DNA of 64,000 nucleotides from Cristatella mucedo (lineage: Eukaryota > Bryozoa > Phylactolaemata > Cristatellidae), in NCBI GenBank assembly GCA_009760855.2, contig WPIO01000138.1, forward strand, positions 991,001 through 1,055,000. Direction: 5' to 3'. Below the pieces are notes generated by a model, which saw only the letters and a list, made by a program, of their open reading frames with translations, was not told the DNA's origin and searched no databases. Made by a program: the position numbers and the translations under genes. Positions 11,790-24,002 of the stretch are shown here, one piece after another (position 1 is the first letter of the stretch; each line of letters begins with the position of its first letter).

Positions 11790-12266
11790 TCTTACGCTGA
11801 CCCACAAGGCCCGCCACGGCTTGGCTCCTTCGTACCTAGCTGAACTGCTGCATCAATTTAAGCCTGTTCGCGCCCTCAGGTCCTGTGTGGACAATAAATT
11901 AGCTGTCCCATTCTTCCGCTTAAAGACAGTTGGCGACAGAAGCTATAGCTCTGCAGGTCCTAGACTGTGAAACTCGCTTCCACAATTCTTACGCAACGAC
12001 AACTACTCTCCTACTGCCGACTATGGCACATCTTTTTTAGCGGTCCTGAGCTGCTACTTCTATGCTACTCACTACCTCAACTGCTCTCAGTTTATCTCTC
12101 CTGACTCTGCTATGCTTCCCACTTTCTCTTCGTTGCGTGAGACGAAGTCTGTTGGCTACCGAATGAGTACCGAAAGCCGCTTTGGCTGTGAGTGCGCTAT
12201 ATAAAACTCTCCTGCGTAACACCCACATGGTCTTTATGACTTTGCGGAGTTACAAACGGAGGTACA
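11790..12266 (+). mobile_element. LINE-B 3' end inserted next to Tigger, unit 1
   Basis: The plus strand reads the RT C-terminus, HKARHGLAPSYLAELLHQF, then RALRSC and SAGPRL (one stop replaces Trp), NSLPQFLRND, then a 3' UTR ending CTCCTGCGTAACACCCACA and GAGTTACAAACGGAGG. The old unit at 2,450-2,485 runs straight through this point, so it is an empty site. Confidence 0.75.
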
Positions 12267-12289
12267 GGCAGACAGGCTTTTGGTCATGC

Positions 12290-13554
12290 CGAGGAATGAA
12301 GGCCACTCCACTGCGGCATCCACGAATGCGAGTTATTTAAAGTCAGCTTCAAACGTAACCTCAGGCCTAAACTTCTTCTTTGTGAAATTATAAGTCCTCT
12401 ACAAAACAAGCTGCCAGGCAAAGTCGAAACTTCTAACGCATATCACGATATTAAAGTTGTCCATCTAGAATTATCAAACGGTAGCGTTTACGTTCTCCGT
12501 CGTCTCAATGCAGCACGCAGAATTGATGCTTGATGAAGAGCTTCTTGCAATGATTAATCTCATGCTTTGCTCACGCAGCATGAGAATGTCAGTTCAAGGT
12601 TAGTTGCGCTACTACACGCATAGTCCTGGACGAATAGGGCATGCAAGGGTATGCTACGTCCGTGGAGATCTTGTTAACGTTCAAACCTAAATGCCAAATG
12701 TCGCCCAGTCAAAGAATACCTGCCTGATGGCCCACGCCATCAGCTTCACCCTCTGCGTAACTTGCAGACTTCTTTCAGAATTTTATGCGACTCTACGGCT
12801 CTCGGGTTTTCCGAATGATGAGCGAGATGCTTCTTAGTCTCGCAATCGCCACTCGCATCGGCCCAGTGTGCGAGACTTAGTTTATCCATCATGGCTTTGT
12901 GACCAGGCATCCTTTTTTCCTCTGCCGTTATATAAGTCGTCATTGGCGTTTTCTTTCCAGCTAGATTCCTGTCTCTCGTCGCAGCCTAAGACTACCCGGA
13001 GTATTTATACCTCCGCTACTGTAATTTCAGAAAAGGCATGGACGCAATGTTCCGCTGCCCTCATATCTGCACTCGCTGCTTAACCATGCCTGACAACGGA
13101 GTAAATGTGGATCATCTCGTAAACGTTTTCGAAACGGCCCCGACTGGCTTCAAGCGGCTCGCCCGATGCCTCGTCCGTTGGTACGCTGACGTGCTGCAGC
13201 AAATCAGTGAAACTAGCTCTTGGGTCCTCTTAAAATAGTGCCTCCGTCATTGAATTTTCTGCGATCTGCCTTTCCGTGAGCCACACGATCAGAGGCTACT
13301 CCGTAATTGTATGGATACGTTTTTTTCGCTGCTTTTGAAATTGTTTTAACACCCTCGGCTGACGGTAGAATCTGTATCGATTTCTTTTCGTTCCGTAAAG
13401 TGCACGTCGTAGAATTTCTACGCTCGTACCTCTTTGCCAGGTCGACTGCACGCACACCTGCGTCATATTTCAATATTTATTTCCTCAACTCAGTGCTCGT
13501 CGTCTTCATCTTCTTCTCAGCGATGGTCTTCCCTCTCGCTTACTTTAGACCCAT
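12290..13554 (-). pseudogene. Tigger/pogo-type transposase pseudogene, unit 1
   Basis: The reading order on the minus strand matches Tigger transposases. The N-terminus from the ATG at 13,554 has a CENP-B-like helix-turn-helix (KYDAGVRAVDLAKRYERRNS, near 13,470). A second DNA-binding segment follows (EASRGRFETF, near 13,170). The first catalytic Asp sits in a CDE context at 12,980-12,978. TYITAEEKRMPGHK starts at 12,937, followed by ASGDCETK and HSENPRA. The C-terminal motif MDNFNIV with FDFAWQ lies near 12,480-12,420. Multiple stops and frameshifts separate these pieces, so it is inactive. The plus-strand 136-codon ORF over it (13,307-13,717) is an antisense shadow. Confidence 0.8.
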
Positions 13555-14720
13555 GGTTGGAAAAAAAAAGAACGCTGCACACGATAACTGCAAGCGCGAA
13601 ATGCAAGCAAACAACTGGTGCTTCCGTTGCGAGCTATTTAATCAAAGTCATCAAGTTGGATACGAGATGCTGAGCGGATGTGGTGGCGTTCAACGTGGCA
13701 TTTGTCGTGCATATTAGCAGTGGGGAATCTAAAGCTGGCTCGTAACCCAAAATTGAGCCTTCAAATTGACGCTACAATCGGCCGAGAGACTTACTTTACG
13801 AAAATCTCGTTAGTTAGGACGCTCGCAAGTCTCGTCAGTGAAGGCACCATTGTACACTCTGTCGTTGTAAAATATGCAGCGAATATTATAGAAAATCCCT
13901 TATTTTCAAAGTTTGACTCTGACTTGATTGTTCTGCGCGTTATCCTCAGGTATCTTAACGACAAACAGCTAAAGATTTTTCTAAAACGCTTTCTAGAACG
14001 TTCGAAACTTTGGCGCTGAAGAGCCAGCCATCGGGTGTCGAATTATGAACTTTAATGGCAAAGGAAATCAAATAAGATGACCTTCCAAATTTTCCGGACA
14101 CTATGCTATGGTGAACTGTTTAAACATCCGGTAGCATTTTCGAGGTTCATTGGTCGATCAATGACCGTATACTGGCAAGCTGCAATTACTAGGCTTCAAT
14201 GGCATGTAGAATCACGACATCCTGCAGTGACATCATGTAAAGATGTATCTCTCTCGGTATTGCCAACAGATCAGTTGCATTTTACATTTACAATAGAGGC
14301 ATGACGCCGCTGAAGATCTTAATGTGACTTTCGTTATTTACTTGTGCTGGATTGTCGTTTTTGCCGCTTAGCTGCAATCCGCTGTCGTATCGGTAAATCG
14401 TGGAATCGGCTACGTCTCTCGGCAGGCATCCCGTGTTGGCATGGTGTGGATGGCTCGTTGAGGAGTTTGATGTTTATGCTTTCCTAATTATTACAGATGG
14501 GTAGTGCAACAATTTCTAAGTCGTCGCAGTTGAACGCCGCAAGAACGCACATAAGCTGTGTATGAAAAGTGGTTTCTTAAGACTACTTTCCTCCTGGTAT
14601 TTAGAGTTATGACAAACGGCAAGAGAAAAGACACTGGTCGTCGCGTGTGCTTCAAGCTCTTACACTAGACCAGCAAACGTTGCACTGTAAATAGTCACGA
14701 CGAATTCAAGTCTCGACATT
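13555..14720. other. unit junction and unit 2 downstream flank
   Basis: 13,681-13,937 is the spacer between units 1 and 2. From 13,938 the sequence repeats 4,130-4,913. No gene is recognised. Confidence 0.5.
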
Positions 14721-14726
14721 TTTATT
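14721..14726 (-). terminator. polyadenylation signal AATAAA of peptide gene copy 2
   Basis: Same conserved position as in copy 1, about 55 nt after the stop. Confidence 0.7.
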
Positions 14727-14780
14727 TTCAGAGCTGCGACGTGACGGACACGTTAGAAAGGGTTTCCAGATTTTAAAGAT

Positions 14781-15184
14781 TCATCCGAGCAAAGCGCCAG
14801 CAATTGGGGCTGCAACTTTCGCGACTTTCCAGAGGGTTTTCCAGAAATTTCTCTTGACTTCAGCATAATCTATACGTTGAAGGTTTCAAGGCGTCATTCA
14901 CGATGCGAACACCTACATTAAGACGAAACAAGCGCACTGCGAAATTTAGCTGGTGACTTACTTTCAAATGCTTGCTCGAGTTCAGCTAGCTGGTCGCTGT
15001 TCAGCTGCACTTCCTGGTTTTCCGTCTACAAATGCATCATCGGGCTTATTGCTCAAAGCAAGGCAAAAATCTGCACGACATTTGATTCAGGTAACCTGGC
15101 TGCACCCTTACTTACTGAGCGAAGGTCGGCTGTCAGTGCCCCGATTATAAGGCACAGCAACACTAATTCAGCAAGAAGCTTCAT
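14781..15184 (-). CDS. secreted amphipathic cationic peptide precursor, copy 2 (three coding exons)
   Basis: Coding exons 15,184-15,116, 15,025-14,962 and 14,869-14,781, at an exact offset of 9,807 from copy 1. Exon lengths of 69, 64 and 89 nt, donors (GTAAGT twice) and acceptors are the same. All three exons encode the same residues as copy 1: signal peptide, acidic pro-segment, then KR and the segment beginning NFWKTLWK and ending GALLG. The gene sits in the same order between an AATAAA on one side and the LINE-A insertion plus candidate leader exon on the other. Unlike copy 1, its promoter flank is full length. It is probably expressed if copy 1 is. Reading the 81-codon continuous ORF at 15,053-15,298 as the gene would ignore two well-formed splice sites. 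Confidence 0.8.
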
Positions 15185-15347
15185 GGTTTCTGGAACGAAA
15201 AGCGGGATGGAGAACCACCTATTAGCGTTAAGAGGGAAGATAATTCGCAGCATTGCATGGCATGCACATAAAGCAGGAGGACTTTCTAGGTTGTACATAA
15301 TGTCTGGCCTTCACACCGTACTTGCTCGGCAAAAAGAGAGTGGTCTT

Positions 15348-16012
15348 TATAACTATAATGACAATAATGATGGTCATATGCTAAAACTGATCGCTCGATA
15401 GTGCTGTCTCTGCGGCGTACGTAATCTGCTAATAAAAACATTGAATTTTCCATGGGCGCTACAAGAATATTTAATGACCACGACAACAAGCCTAGCTCGA
15501 TTAAACACAATAAACACAGGATACGACTGCAAGTAGGGATACTGGCAGCACTCAGGGTGTCAGCACTTAAAGCACGCAAAGGACAAACCAAAGGAGTCCA
15601 CTAAATGCTGTGATCAATACATGCGTTTGAGCTTCTTTGGAGCTTTCGTCTAACACAGGGAATATCTGGACGTCAGTCGGGTGAGTTTTAGGCGTTCGGA
15701 TAATACGTGCTGAATTCAAAGTCACCGGAGGATTTGAGCATTATACGAGGCGTAGCGAAACGATTAGATTTAGAAAAGCGGGTCGGACGATGCTTAGCCT
15801 GGTGGGGGAGTAGGGCTGATACATAGGATCCAGCCAAACGATGAATTAACCTAAATGTGAACGGCAGAACCTCGAACTCGATGCATTGCTTGACTGACAG
15901 GCAATGCAGGTAGGCAAGAATTGGTGCGATGTGGCGACAACGTCGCTCAAGACAGTTGGGTCTGGCTGAAAAGTTTTTTCACCAAGCGTTTGTGCATCTT
16001 CTGCAATCGGCT
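15348..16012 (-). mobile_element. LINE-A 3' fragment inside the leader intron, unit 2
   Basis: Equivalent of 5,541-6,205, with the same ends and the same RT C-terminal residues. Next to it, at 16,063-16,080, this copy has an A run where the other copies read ACGTTTATTTAG. Confidence 0.7.
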
Positions 16013-16453
16013 CATTTGTAACTACCACTATCCGTATACTCCAAGCTCGCATTGCAAGACAGAAAAAAAAAAAAAAAAAAGGTTAGGAGCTACAGATGGT
16101 TATTAAAGCTTAGTTTTGATTTTTAAGATTCCGCACTAGGGTAAACAATATTACTTCCACAACCGAACACAGCCACTACATCAGAACGTACTAAACTAAC
16201 TCTGACAAAAGAACCATAATACGTCAGTGTGGTTAAAATTGACGCAGCTTTTCTGTCGTATATGTTTTCGTACATCACATTGAAACTTTGGTGTGCCGTC
16301 ATGACACTGATTTCCGATCTCGCGTGAATTTCTTTTAAATAAACAAACCCCTTAATGTGCTGTGCTCATAACTGATCGTGCTAGCCTATAACCGTCTGTA
16401 ACGATCATGCAGCATACGCAACGTGCACGTCAAAATTCTGAAAAAAAGCTTAC

Positions 16454-16537
16454 CTAAAGTCTGGGGTCTGCTGATTTGCACTAGAGAAGCAAGATTGATT
16501 GATATGTCCTGTGTCTTGGTCACAGGCTTATATGCAC
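16454..16537 (-). promoter_or_regulatory. candidate TATA box and leader exon of peptide gene copy 2
   Basis: CATATAAG (TATAAG at 16,532-16,527) and donor AG|GTAAGC with the exon end at 16,454, as in copies 1 and 4. The 107-bp block deleted in copy 1 lies just upstream at 16,604-16,710. Confidence 0.45.
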
Positions 16538-16539
16538 GG

Positions 16540-19097
16540 TAGACATCTACAATTCCGAGAATCGAGTCGTGTTAGAGGCCGGTGGTGAGTAATGCGGCAG
16601 AAGCTTTTTTTCTGCTTAACAGCCTTCCCTGCTTTGCTACCATTCGCGGAATTTCTGAGTAATAATTTCGTATCAGATCCCAATAGTAAGCCTGCTAAGT
16701 CTCGAACGACTTGCCTATTCACTTTGCTTTCCCTTAGCTGCAACTAAATGAAGGGTAACCCACCATGCTAGGGAATCAAAGGGCATTCACTGTCTTGATT
16801 GGCATTTAATACTCACTTCACATTTGATTCACTTCTTACCGTACATTCTTTCTTTACTATTGCGTTCATTTTATTGTACCGTTTAAGCTTAAATGTTCTA
16901 ACTAATTCATATCTCTCTTAGTTTTAAGTTGTAGCAGTGGACAAACAAATGTAGCTGTTCTTAACAGGGCGTGATGTAACGTTCTAGCCCGTAACTCTTG
17001 TGATCGTAGAAATCCTTGCCTTTTTAAATGATTGATATAAGCATTTCATGTAAAAGCTAATAAGTAAAGAAATCTAACACGCAAACTGTCCGCACACACT
17101 TGCTGGTAGCCGCTGATAACCTGAAAGCGATGTTGCAGTGTGACGACGTTCGACTAACTCGAAATATAACCGCTAGTCAATCCGCATGGTGTAGGCTATA
17201 AGACAAACATGTACAGGCTGCCTTGAAGTAATTCTTAACGCCTTGCAAGGTATTTTATTCACGTGGGATGCGATATACAAACTGTGTCGTTTCTGTTCAG
17301 GTCCTGGTTTAGGTTGATTTTACATGCAAAGAAATAGGTGAATTCTACTATTTTTTGTGGCACTACTCCTGAAATCCGTGCCTACATCCCACTGCACCTA
17401 GAAAAGATTGACCACAATCCAGACTCGAGGCTTCATAGATAAAGCATTTCAATTTATATTTCTTTCAGAAAATCGTTGAGTATTTTCATGTAAAGTATTT
17501 TTCAATGAGTTCTGGAACGTTTGCCGTTTTTTTCCCCCCTACCTTCTTCCTAATGCGGATCTTGGCATCGTGGTCAGTGAGAGCTGTGGTTAAGTTGTCG
17601 ATGGAGTTTAAAGCGGAAATTAAATACAATACGCACAGCAAAGCCTCTTCCATTAGACGTGTAGACCTAAAGCAATTATCACACCATTTCGAAGGGCGAA
17701 ATCATAACGACAAAAAGAGGAATTACAAGACTACGGCCAGTTGTTTCATAAGAGATGGTATTTTCATCGAAAACTGCATAGGTCAGCATGTGTTATGGGA
17801 AAGCAAGTTATGGTAGACGGCTGGTTCAGCTCACGGCTAGATGCTATTGACATTATTCATTCGGGCAACGTAGTCTGTGGATAGTTCCAGGGAAACAGTA
17901 ATCCTAGGATAGATTATTGCAATACATCTAAATATATTGCCGCATTTTCATGCGGTTTCTTGCTAAAGGTCGATTACTACGCGATGAAACCGCCTTCGCT
18001 GCACCAGTTACGGGTGAAAGAAACATTCTAAAATAATTCCACAGATTCTGCTTAATAAATGCAGAATAACCGTTGCGGATTCTTAATTGCAACTTTAGGC
18101 CGGAATTTCTGTAAAACTAGAGCTGAGGTGCTTACACGAACAGCCGTAGTCATTACCTCTACCCACCAACCTTCTGCGTATAGGAACAGTCTGATTACAG
18201 ATGATGAATACTACGTTTGATGAATCATCTCGTCTTAAAAGAGAGTGGGTTGGACTTCCTGCTCCAATTCGCCGTAGCTTGGATGTTCACAGTGTTTTGA
18301 AATTATGTTTGTGGTTATTTGCTCAGCTAAGAGATGTGCTGGTTGTTAGCCAGTGCATACCTCGGACTAGGTAACTCGATTAGGGGTTGACACAACTGGA
18401 TGGCAAAACGATACGAGAAATGAGATGTTAAGTAGCAGTAGAGAGCACGTGTGCAACGGTGCATTCACGTTTGCTCCTGCTTGCGTTGTGTGCACTAAAC
18501 GTGCCGTAGTTGCAGTATACTGTATGGTATCGTCTAAGACGAGGCAGAAGATTAATGTTCTTGCTTCGGTCACGCCAGGTGAAGTCCTAGCGGCTAATTG
18601 AACGTCTGAAACGCAACGGGTAATGGATAAGTATGCAAGCCTAGCGTGTGAACCAAGATTCTGAGATGGGTGGTTGGTTCAACATTTCTTTGTCCTTTCA
18701 CTCTGCGTCTGTGCCTTCAATTGCTCTACTACTGAGCTTCTGAGCAGCGCTTGATGGTATCCTGCCTAAATCATTAGCTTCACTTGCTGAGATGTCAATG
18801 CATTGCCTATGTCAACGAACTTTTCTTCTGATGGCAACAATGAGTTGGGTGTTCCCAGACGTAAACTGAAATACGGTCTTGCTAAGTGGGTTGTCATATT
18901 CATCTTAGTAAAGCAACAGCTAAGCAGATACGCTTCTCTCCATAAGCACCTACAATCTCATTTTGCTACATTTGTGAAAAGCACATCTACCATTATTTGT
19001 ATTAGTTCAATGCCTGTTTAATGTCTGTACTGTTCCAATTTAAAGCTACCTTACGTTGAGGAACGGTGTGTTTGCAACGTTTAGTGTGTTAGCAATG
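16540..19097. other. unit 2 noncoding spacer
   Basis: Equivalent of 6,740-9,174 plus the 107-bp block. A minus-strand frame (16,743-16,528) is partly kept in copies 3 and 5 but shifts frame between them, so I treat it as promoter-proximal sequence. Confidence 0.45.
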
Positions 19098-19243
19098 CTA
19101 GCTGGTTTGGTCTAGCGGTTAAGGTGCTCGGCCCGACCAAGGTCTGACTGAGGTCATGGGGTCGAGCCCCAAGGCATATGCAAAGAGCCTGAATGGAGAT
19201 TTAGCTTTCCTGGGGCGCTATATAATGAATTATACATTATATT
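19098..19243 (+). mobile_element. tRNA-derived SINE, unit 2
   Basis: Same element as at 9,175, duplicated with the unit. Confidence 0.7.
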
Positions 19244-19461
19244 TATAGTTTATATTTATTGTGCTTGTACTATAGGATGAGGAAAAGTACTGTCCTGATT
19301 TGTTTCTCATAGTTCGCTCCCAGTCACCATTTTTGTATTTTCAGTGACTGAATGAAGCTTTTATTATCGCATGAAAACTTTCCTATGTTTTAGATTATAT
19401 TTGAATTTACAAAATTAATTTCAATTTTAGAACTTGACGTTTAATGCTCAATAAATATTCT

Positions 19462-20664
19462 GTAAAGAAAGAAAATTCCAACGGTTAGTGGTACACGGAC
19501 AGAGCTGACAAGTGCAATATGGAGCGAGGTAATAGGCATTAGTAAATGTAAATATGTTTAATGGTAGCACGCAAAGTGTCAGCACGCTTTAGAAAACGAA
19601 GAACGAATTCCAAAGATCCGCAAGTCTCTTTGAGAGACATGCGGTTTTCAGCTTATTAATAAATGCAATCAATTTAATGGACATCAATACATCAATCGGC
19701 AGTGAGTTACGGGCTTTGGGAGTATCCAAAATAGAGGCAATATCACCACGGGATTTAAGATGGCATCAAAGCACAGCTGGCGGATTCTAGTCATAAAATC
19801 GGGTTGTACGATATTTAGCCTGGCCTAGAGTAGTTAGGACAGTTAGGCATGAGTCAGAGAATGAAGAGTCCTAAAAGTGAGTGACAACCTTGCTAGAACC
19901 TGAGAACGAGTGGGAGCCTCGAAGTCGATTCACTGCTTGATGAAGCGCCGGCTCAGGTCAGCAAGAAATGGCGTGATTTTGGAAACTGCGACGGACTGAC
20001 GGAACACAAACGCAAAACGCTGCAGAGATGCGCATCTCCTGTAAGTACCTGATTGCACAGCCGGTAGACTAGCTAACACTGACTTACAGTAGTCAAGACG
20101 CAATGCCAAAAAAACACTGAACACTTTGTGTGCTTAATTCTGGTCTAACGAGGGCCGATATTTCAGTATGGTGCTTAGCTAAAAGTAGGAAGACGCTACC
20201 TAGGATGTAACGGGAACCGCTATTGATAGGTCGCTTTGGAACTGCACCCTGCGAAGTCGCCCAGGTGCTACCGGGGATGTACTGGCATAGCATATTTTGA
20301 GCGTTGAGCTTTCTTGCTTCTGAGCTTCACTTGATTATAACCAGTATAATGATTTTCTGTCGTCATTAAATGTTAAAGGTAAGCTGAAATTCGCGTCCGG
20401 ATTTTAGCAATAGATGCAGCAACGGAGTTGGAGAATTTGGCACTAGAGGGCTGGGATGGACTGCATCATCGGTAAAGCTGTATCTGCGTAATAATGATAA
20501 CAATACATTGGTTATAATGCCCCAAAAAACTCATTCTCGTTCTAGGCACATCACATTTGGTACAATGGAAGCACAATTGAATTGTTACTGGTAGCATGCT
20601 CAAAGACAACAAGCATAACTTGATTAGGGGTGACATATACCAAGTCAGCATGAAAGAATGGTTA
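19462..20664 (-). mobile_element. LINE remnants, unit 2
   Basis: Equivalent of 9,540-10,745: a minus-strand RT remnant followed by a LINE-A 3' UTR piece that ends at the same deletion point. Confidence 0.65.
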
Positions 20665-21711
20665 TTGCGCACTTGCGAAAAAAAATCATCGTTTTAGAAA
20701 TTGCTACGAGAGACTGCAACCTGATTTTTTATAGTCGACATCACTTTTCCGATTTTTGGGACGCACCGGTGACTCAACTTGAGGTTTAGGGAAGCGAATT
20801 TTAGTACGCGGCTGTTCAAGCTCGCTCCAAGATGTCCTTCCTTTGGTCGTTTGGCACCGTGGTGGATGCGGGGACCTAAGAAAGATTATTGCAAACTGTA
20901 TATTATGGCATACCCACACGGTTACTTGCAAACGTTCGGTTTTAGCTCGATGGAACAGCCTGTGTGGGACCAGTAATGGGTTAATAATTATTCATGGCAG
21001 ATTCGAAAGCCTCTTTTGATTATTAGCAGGATAATCGCCAGCTCAAAAACTAGTTACAAACTGCCTTTCTATAATGGACACGCGGCATATTAAGCAAAAC
21101 TTAGGCATTAGCCGGTTTTTTCTGGTGTACGCATCGAAAGCAAGATTACGATATGACCACTGGAGCTGCACACAAGCCACAGGCCACGTAACTGCAAAAT
21201 ATGACCTCTCCACGCTACGTATATGGGTTTTAGGTCAAGTCATTGGCACGCCACATTGCAGCAGTGATCCGAAATCGTCAGCAAAGCCTTCTGGTGTCGT
21301 CACTGAGTCGGCGACTTAAATATTGGCTCCTCTAACCCGTCTCACGTATAGTGCCTAGCATTCGTAGCTTCGCCATGCCTGGAAATAATTAATGGCAAAA
21401 GTCGGTGAACGTCATATTTTACAAATGAGTCAGCTGCTCTCAGATATTTCTAGGTCCGCGTACGTGGTCTTCAATATGGAATACTCTTGCTTACACCATG
21501 CGTGTTTTGTATACTCGTGAGTGCTAAGCTAGCCACGTCATAGGAACATTGAGCTTGCTGCCGCTCGCCCAGCAATCAGCTAAAAGAAAGCCACCAGGCG
21601 ATCATACGTCCGCCAACGGCATCACTCCTACTCTCGATTGGGTCAGCGTCCCGATTGAACTGGTTACCTAGGAGGACAGCCACCGGTGTGACAGGCACAA
21701 CTCGTTCGCGT
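20665..21711. other. unit 2 spacer, no gene supported
   Basis: Equivalent of 10,746-11,789, including the unconstrained 81-codon ORF at 21,074-21,319. Confidence 0.5.
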
Positions 21712-22188
21712 TCTTACGCTGACCCACAAGGCCCGCCACGGCTTGGCTCCTTCGTACCTAGCTGAACTGCTGCATCAGTTTAAGCCTGTTCGCGCCCTCA
21801 GGTCCTGTGTGGACAATAAATTAGCTGTCCCATTCTTCCGCTTAAAGACAGTTGGCGACAGAAGCTATAGCTCTGCAGGTCCTAGACTGTGAAACTCGCT
21901 TCCACAATTCTTACGCAACGACAACTACTCTCCTACTGCCGACTATGGCACATCTTTTTTAGCGGTCCTGAGCTGCTACTTCTATGCTACTCACTACCTC
22001 AACTGCTCTCAGTTTATCTCTCCTGACTCTGCTATGCTTCCCACTTTCTCTTCGTTGCGTGAGACGAAGTCTGTTGGCTACCGAATGAGTACCGAAAGCC
22101 GCTTTGGCTGTGAGTGCGCTATATAAAACTCTCCTGCGTAACACCCACATGGTCTTTATGACTTTGCGGAGTTACAAACGGAGGTACA
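21712..22188 (+). mobile_element. LINE-B 3' end, unit 2
   Basis: Equivalent of 11,790-12,266, copied with the unit. Same in-frame stop before NSLPQFLRN. Confidence 0.75.
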
Positions 22189-22211
22189 GGCAGACAGGCT
22201 TTTGGTCATGC

Positions 22212-23473
22212 CGAGGAATGAAGGCCACTCCACTGCGGCATCCACGAATGCGAGTTATTTAAAGTCAGCTTCAAACGTAACCTCAGGCCTAAACTTCTTC
22301 TTTGTGAAATTATAAGTCCTCTACAAAACAAGCTGCCAGGCAAAGTCGAAACTTCTAACGCATATCACGATATTAAAGTTGTCCATCTAGAATTATCAAA
22401 CGGTAGCGTTTACGTTCTCCGTCGTCTCAATGCAGCACGCAGAATTGATGCTTGATGAAGAGCTTCTTGCAATGATTAATCTCATGCTTTGCTCACGCAG
22501 CATGAGAATGTCAGTTCAAGGTTAGTTGCGCTACTACACGCATAGTCCTGGACGAATAGGGCATGCAAGGGTATGCTACGTCCGTGGAGATCTTGTTAAC
22601 GTTCAAACCTAAATGCCAAATGTCGCCCAGTCAAAGAATACCTGCCTGATGGCCCACGCCATCAGCTTCACCCTCTGCGTAACTTGCAGACTTCTTTCAG
22701 AATTTATGCACTCTACGGGCTCTCGGGTTTTCCGAATGATGAGCGAGATGCTTCTTAGTCTCGCAATCGCCACTCGCATCGGCCCAGTGTGCGAGACTTA
22801 GTTTATCCATCATGGCTTTGTGACCAGGCATCCTTTTTTCCTCTGCCGTTATATAAGTCGTCATTGGCGTTTTCTTTCCAGCTAGATTCCTGTCTCTCGT
22901 CGCAGCCTAAGACTACCCGGAGTATTTATACCTCCGCTACTGTAATTTCAGAAAAGGCATGGACGCAATGTTCCGCTGCCCTCATATCTGCACTCGCTGC
23001 TTAACCATGCCTGACAACGGAGTAAATGTGGATTATCTAAGTAAAGGTTTTCGAAACGGCCCCGACTGGCTTCAAGCGGCTCGCCCGATGCCTCGTCCGT
23101 TGGTACGCTGACGTGCTGCAGCAAATCAGTGAAACTAGCTCTTGGGTCCTCTTAAAATAGTGCCTCCGTCATTGAATTTTCTGCGAGCTGCCTTTCCGTG
23201 AGCCACACGATCAGAGGCTACTCCGTAATTGTATGGATACGTTTTCGCTGTTTTTGAAATTGTTTTAACACCCTCGGCTGACGGTAGAATCTGTATCGAT
23301 TTCTTTTCGTTCCGTAAAGTGCACGTCGTAGAATTTCTACGCTCGTACCTCTTTGCCAGGTCGACTGCACGCACACCTGCGTCATATTTCAATATTTATT
23401 TCCTCAACTCAGTGCTCGTCGTCTTCATCTTCTTCTCAGCGATGGTCTTCCCTCTCGCTTACTTTAGACCCAT
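22212..23473 (-). pseudogene. Tigger/pogo-type transposase pseudogene, unit 2
   Basis: Equivalent of 12,290-13,554 with the same stops, so it was already dead before the last duplication. Small indels in the HTH region distinguish it. Confidence 0.8.
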
Positions 23474-24002
23474 GGTTGGAAAAAGAACGCTGCACACGAT
23501 AACTGCAAGCGCGAAATGCAAGCAAACAACTGGTGCTTCCGTTGCGAGCTATTTAATCAAAGTCATCAAGTTGGATACGAGATGCTGAGCGGATGTGGTG
23601 GCATTCGCCGTTGCATTCGCAGTGGACATTAGCGGTGGAGAATCTAAAGCTGGCCCGTGTTGGCATGGTGTGGATGGCTCGTTGAGGAGTTTGATGTTTA
23701 GGCCTACCTAATTATTACAGATCGCTGGTGCTACAATTTGTAAGTCGTCGCAGTTGAAGCCGCAAACGCGTGCATAACCTGCGTGCGGAAAGTGGTTTCT
23801 TAAGACTGCTTTCCTCTTGGTATTTAGAGTTATGACAAATGGCAAGTGAAAAGACATTGATCGTCGCGTGTGCTTGCAGATTTTACACTAGGCCAGCAAA
23901 TGTTGCAATCTACACAGTCACGACGAATTCAAGTCTCGACAATTTATTTTCAGAGCTGCGACGTGACGGACACGTTAGAAAGGGTTTCCATAATTTAGAG
24001 AC

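Larger units (their letters stand above)
4130..13680. repeat. tandem unit 1 (young copy)
   Basis: This block is repeated almost base for base at 13,938-23,602. Homology to the next unit begins at the string gttatcctcaggtatc (4,130 and 13,938) and fades near 13,680 and 23,602. Unit 1 lacks 107 bp present in unit 2 at 16,604-16,710. Several of the few differences are homopolymer lengths, for example a G run at 5,994 and a T run near 4,547. It contains peptide gene copy 1, a SINE, LINE fragments and a Tigger pseudogene. Confidence 0.9.
13938..23602. repeat. tandem unit 2 (young copy)
   Basis: Near-identical to 4,130-13,680. Unlike unit 1 it keeps a 107-bp block at 16,604-16,710 that is also present in the older units, so the difference is a deletion in unit 1. 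The 13,681-13,937 spacer before it matches 3,872-4,129 only at the older level of divergence, which places the duplication junction there. Confidence 0.9.

Noticed and set aside
13307-13717. 136-codon plus-strand ORF, the longest in unit 1
   Set aside because: Antisense to the Tigger helix-turn-helix region, and its frame is broken in units 2 and 3.
16528-16743. Minus-strand frame upstream of the peptide gene, similar in copies 3 and 5
   Set aside because: The frame shifts between copies and it overlaps the TATA region, so it is better explained as promoter flank.
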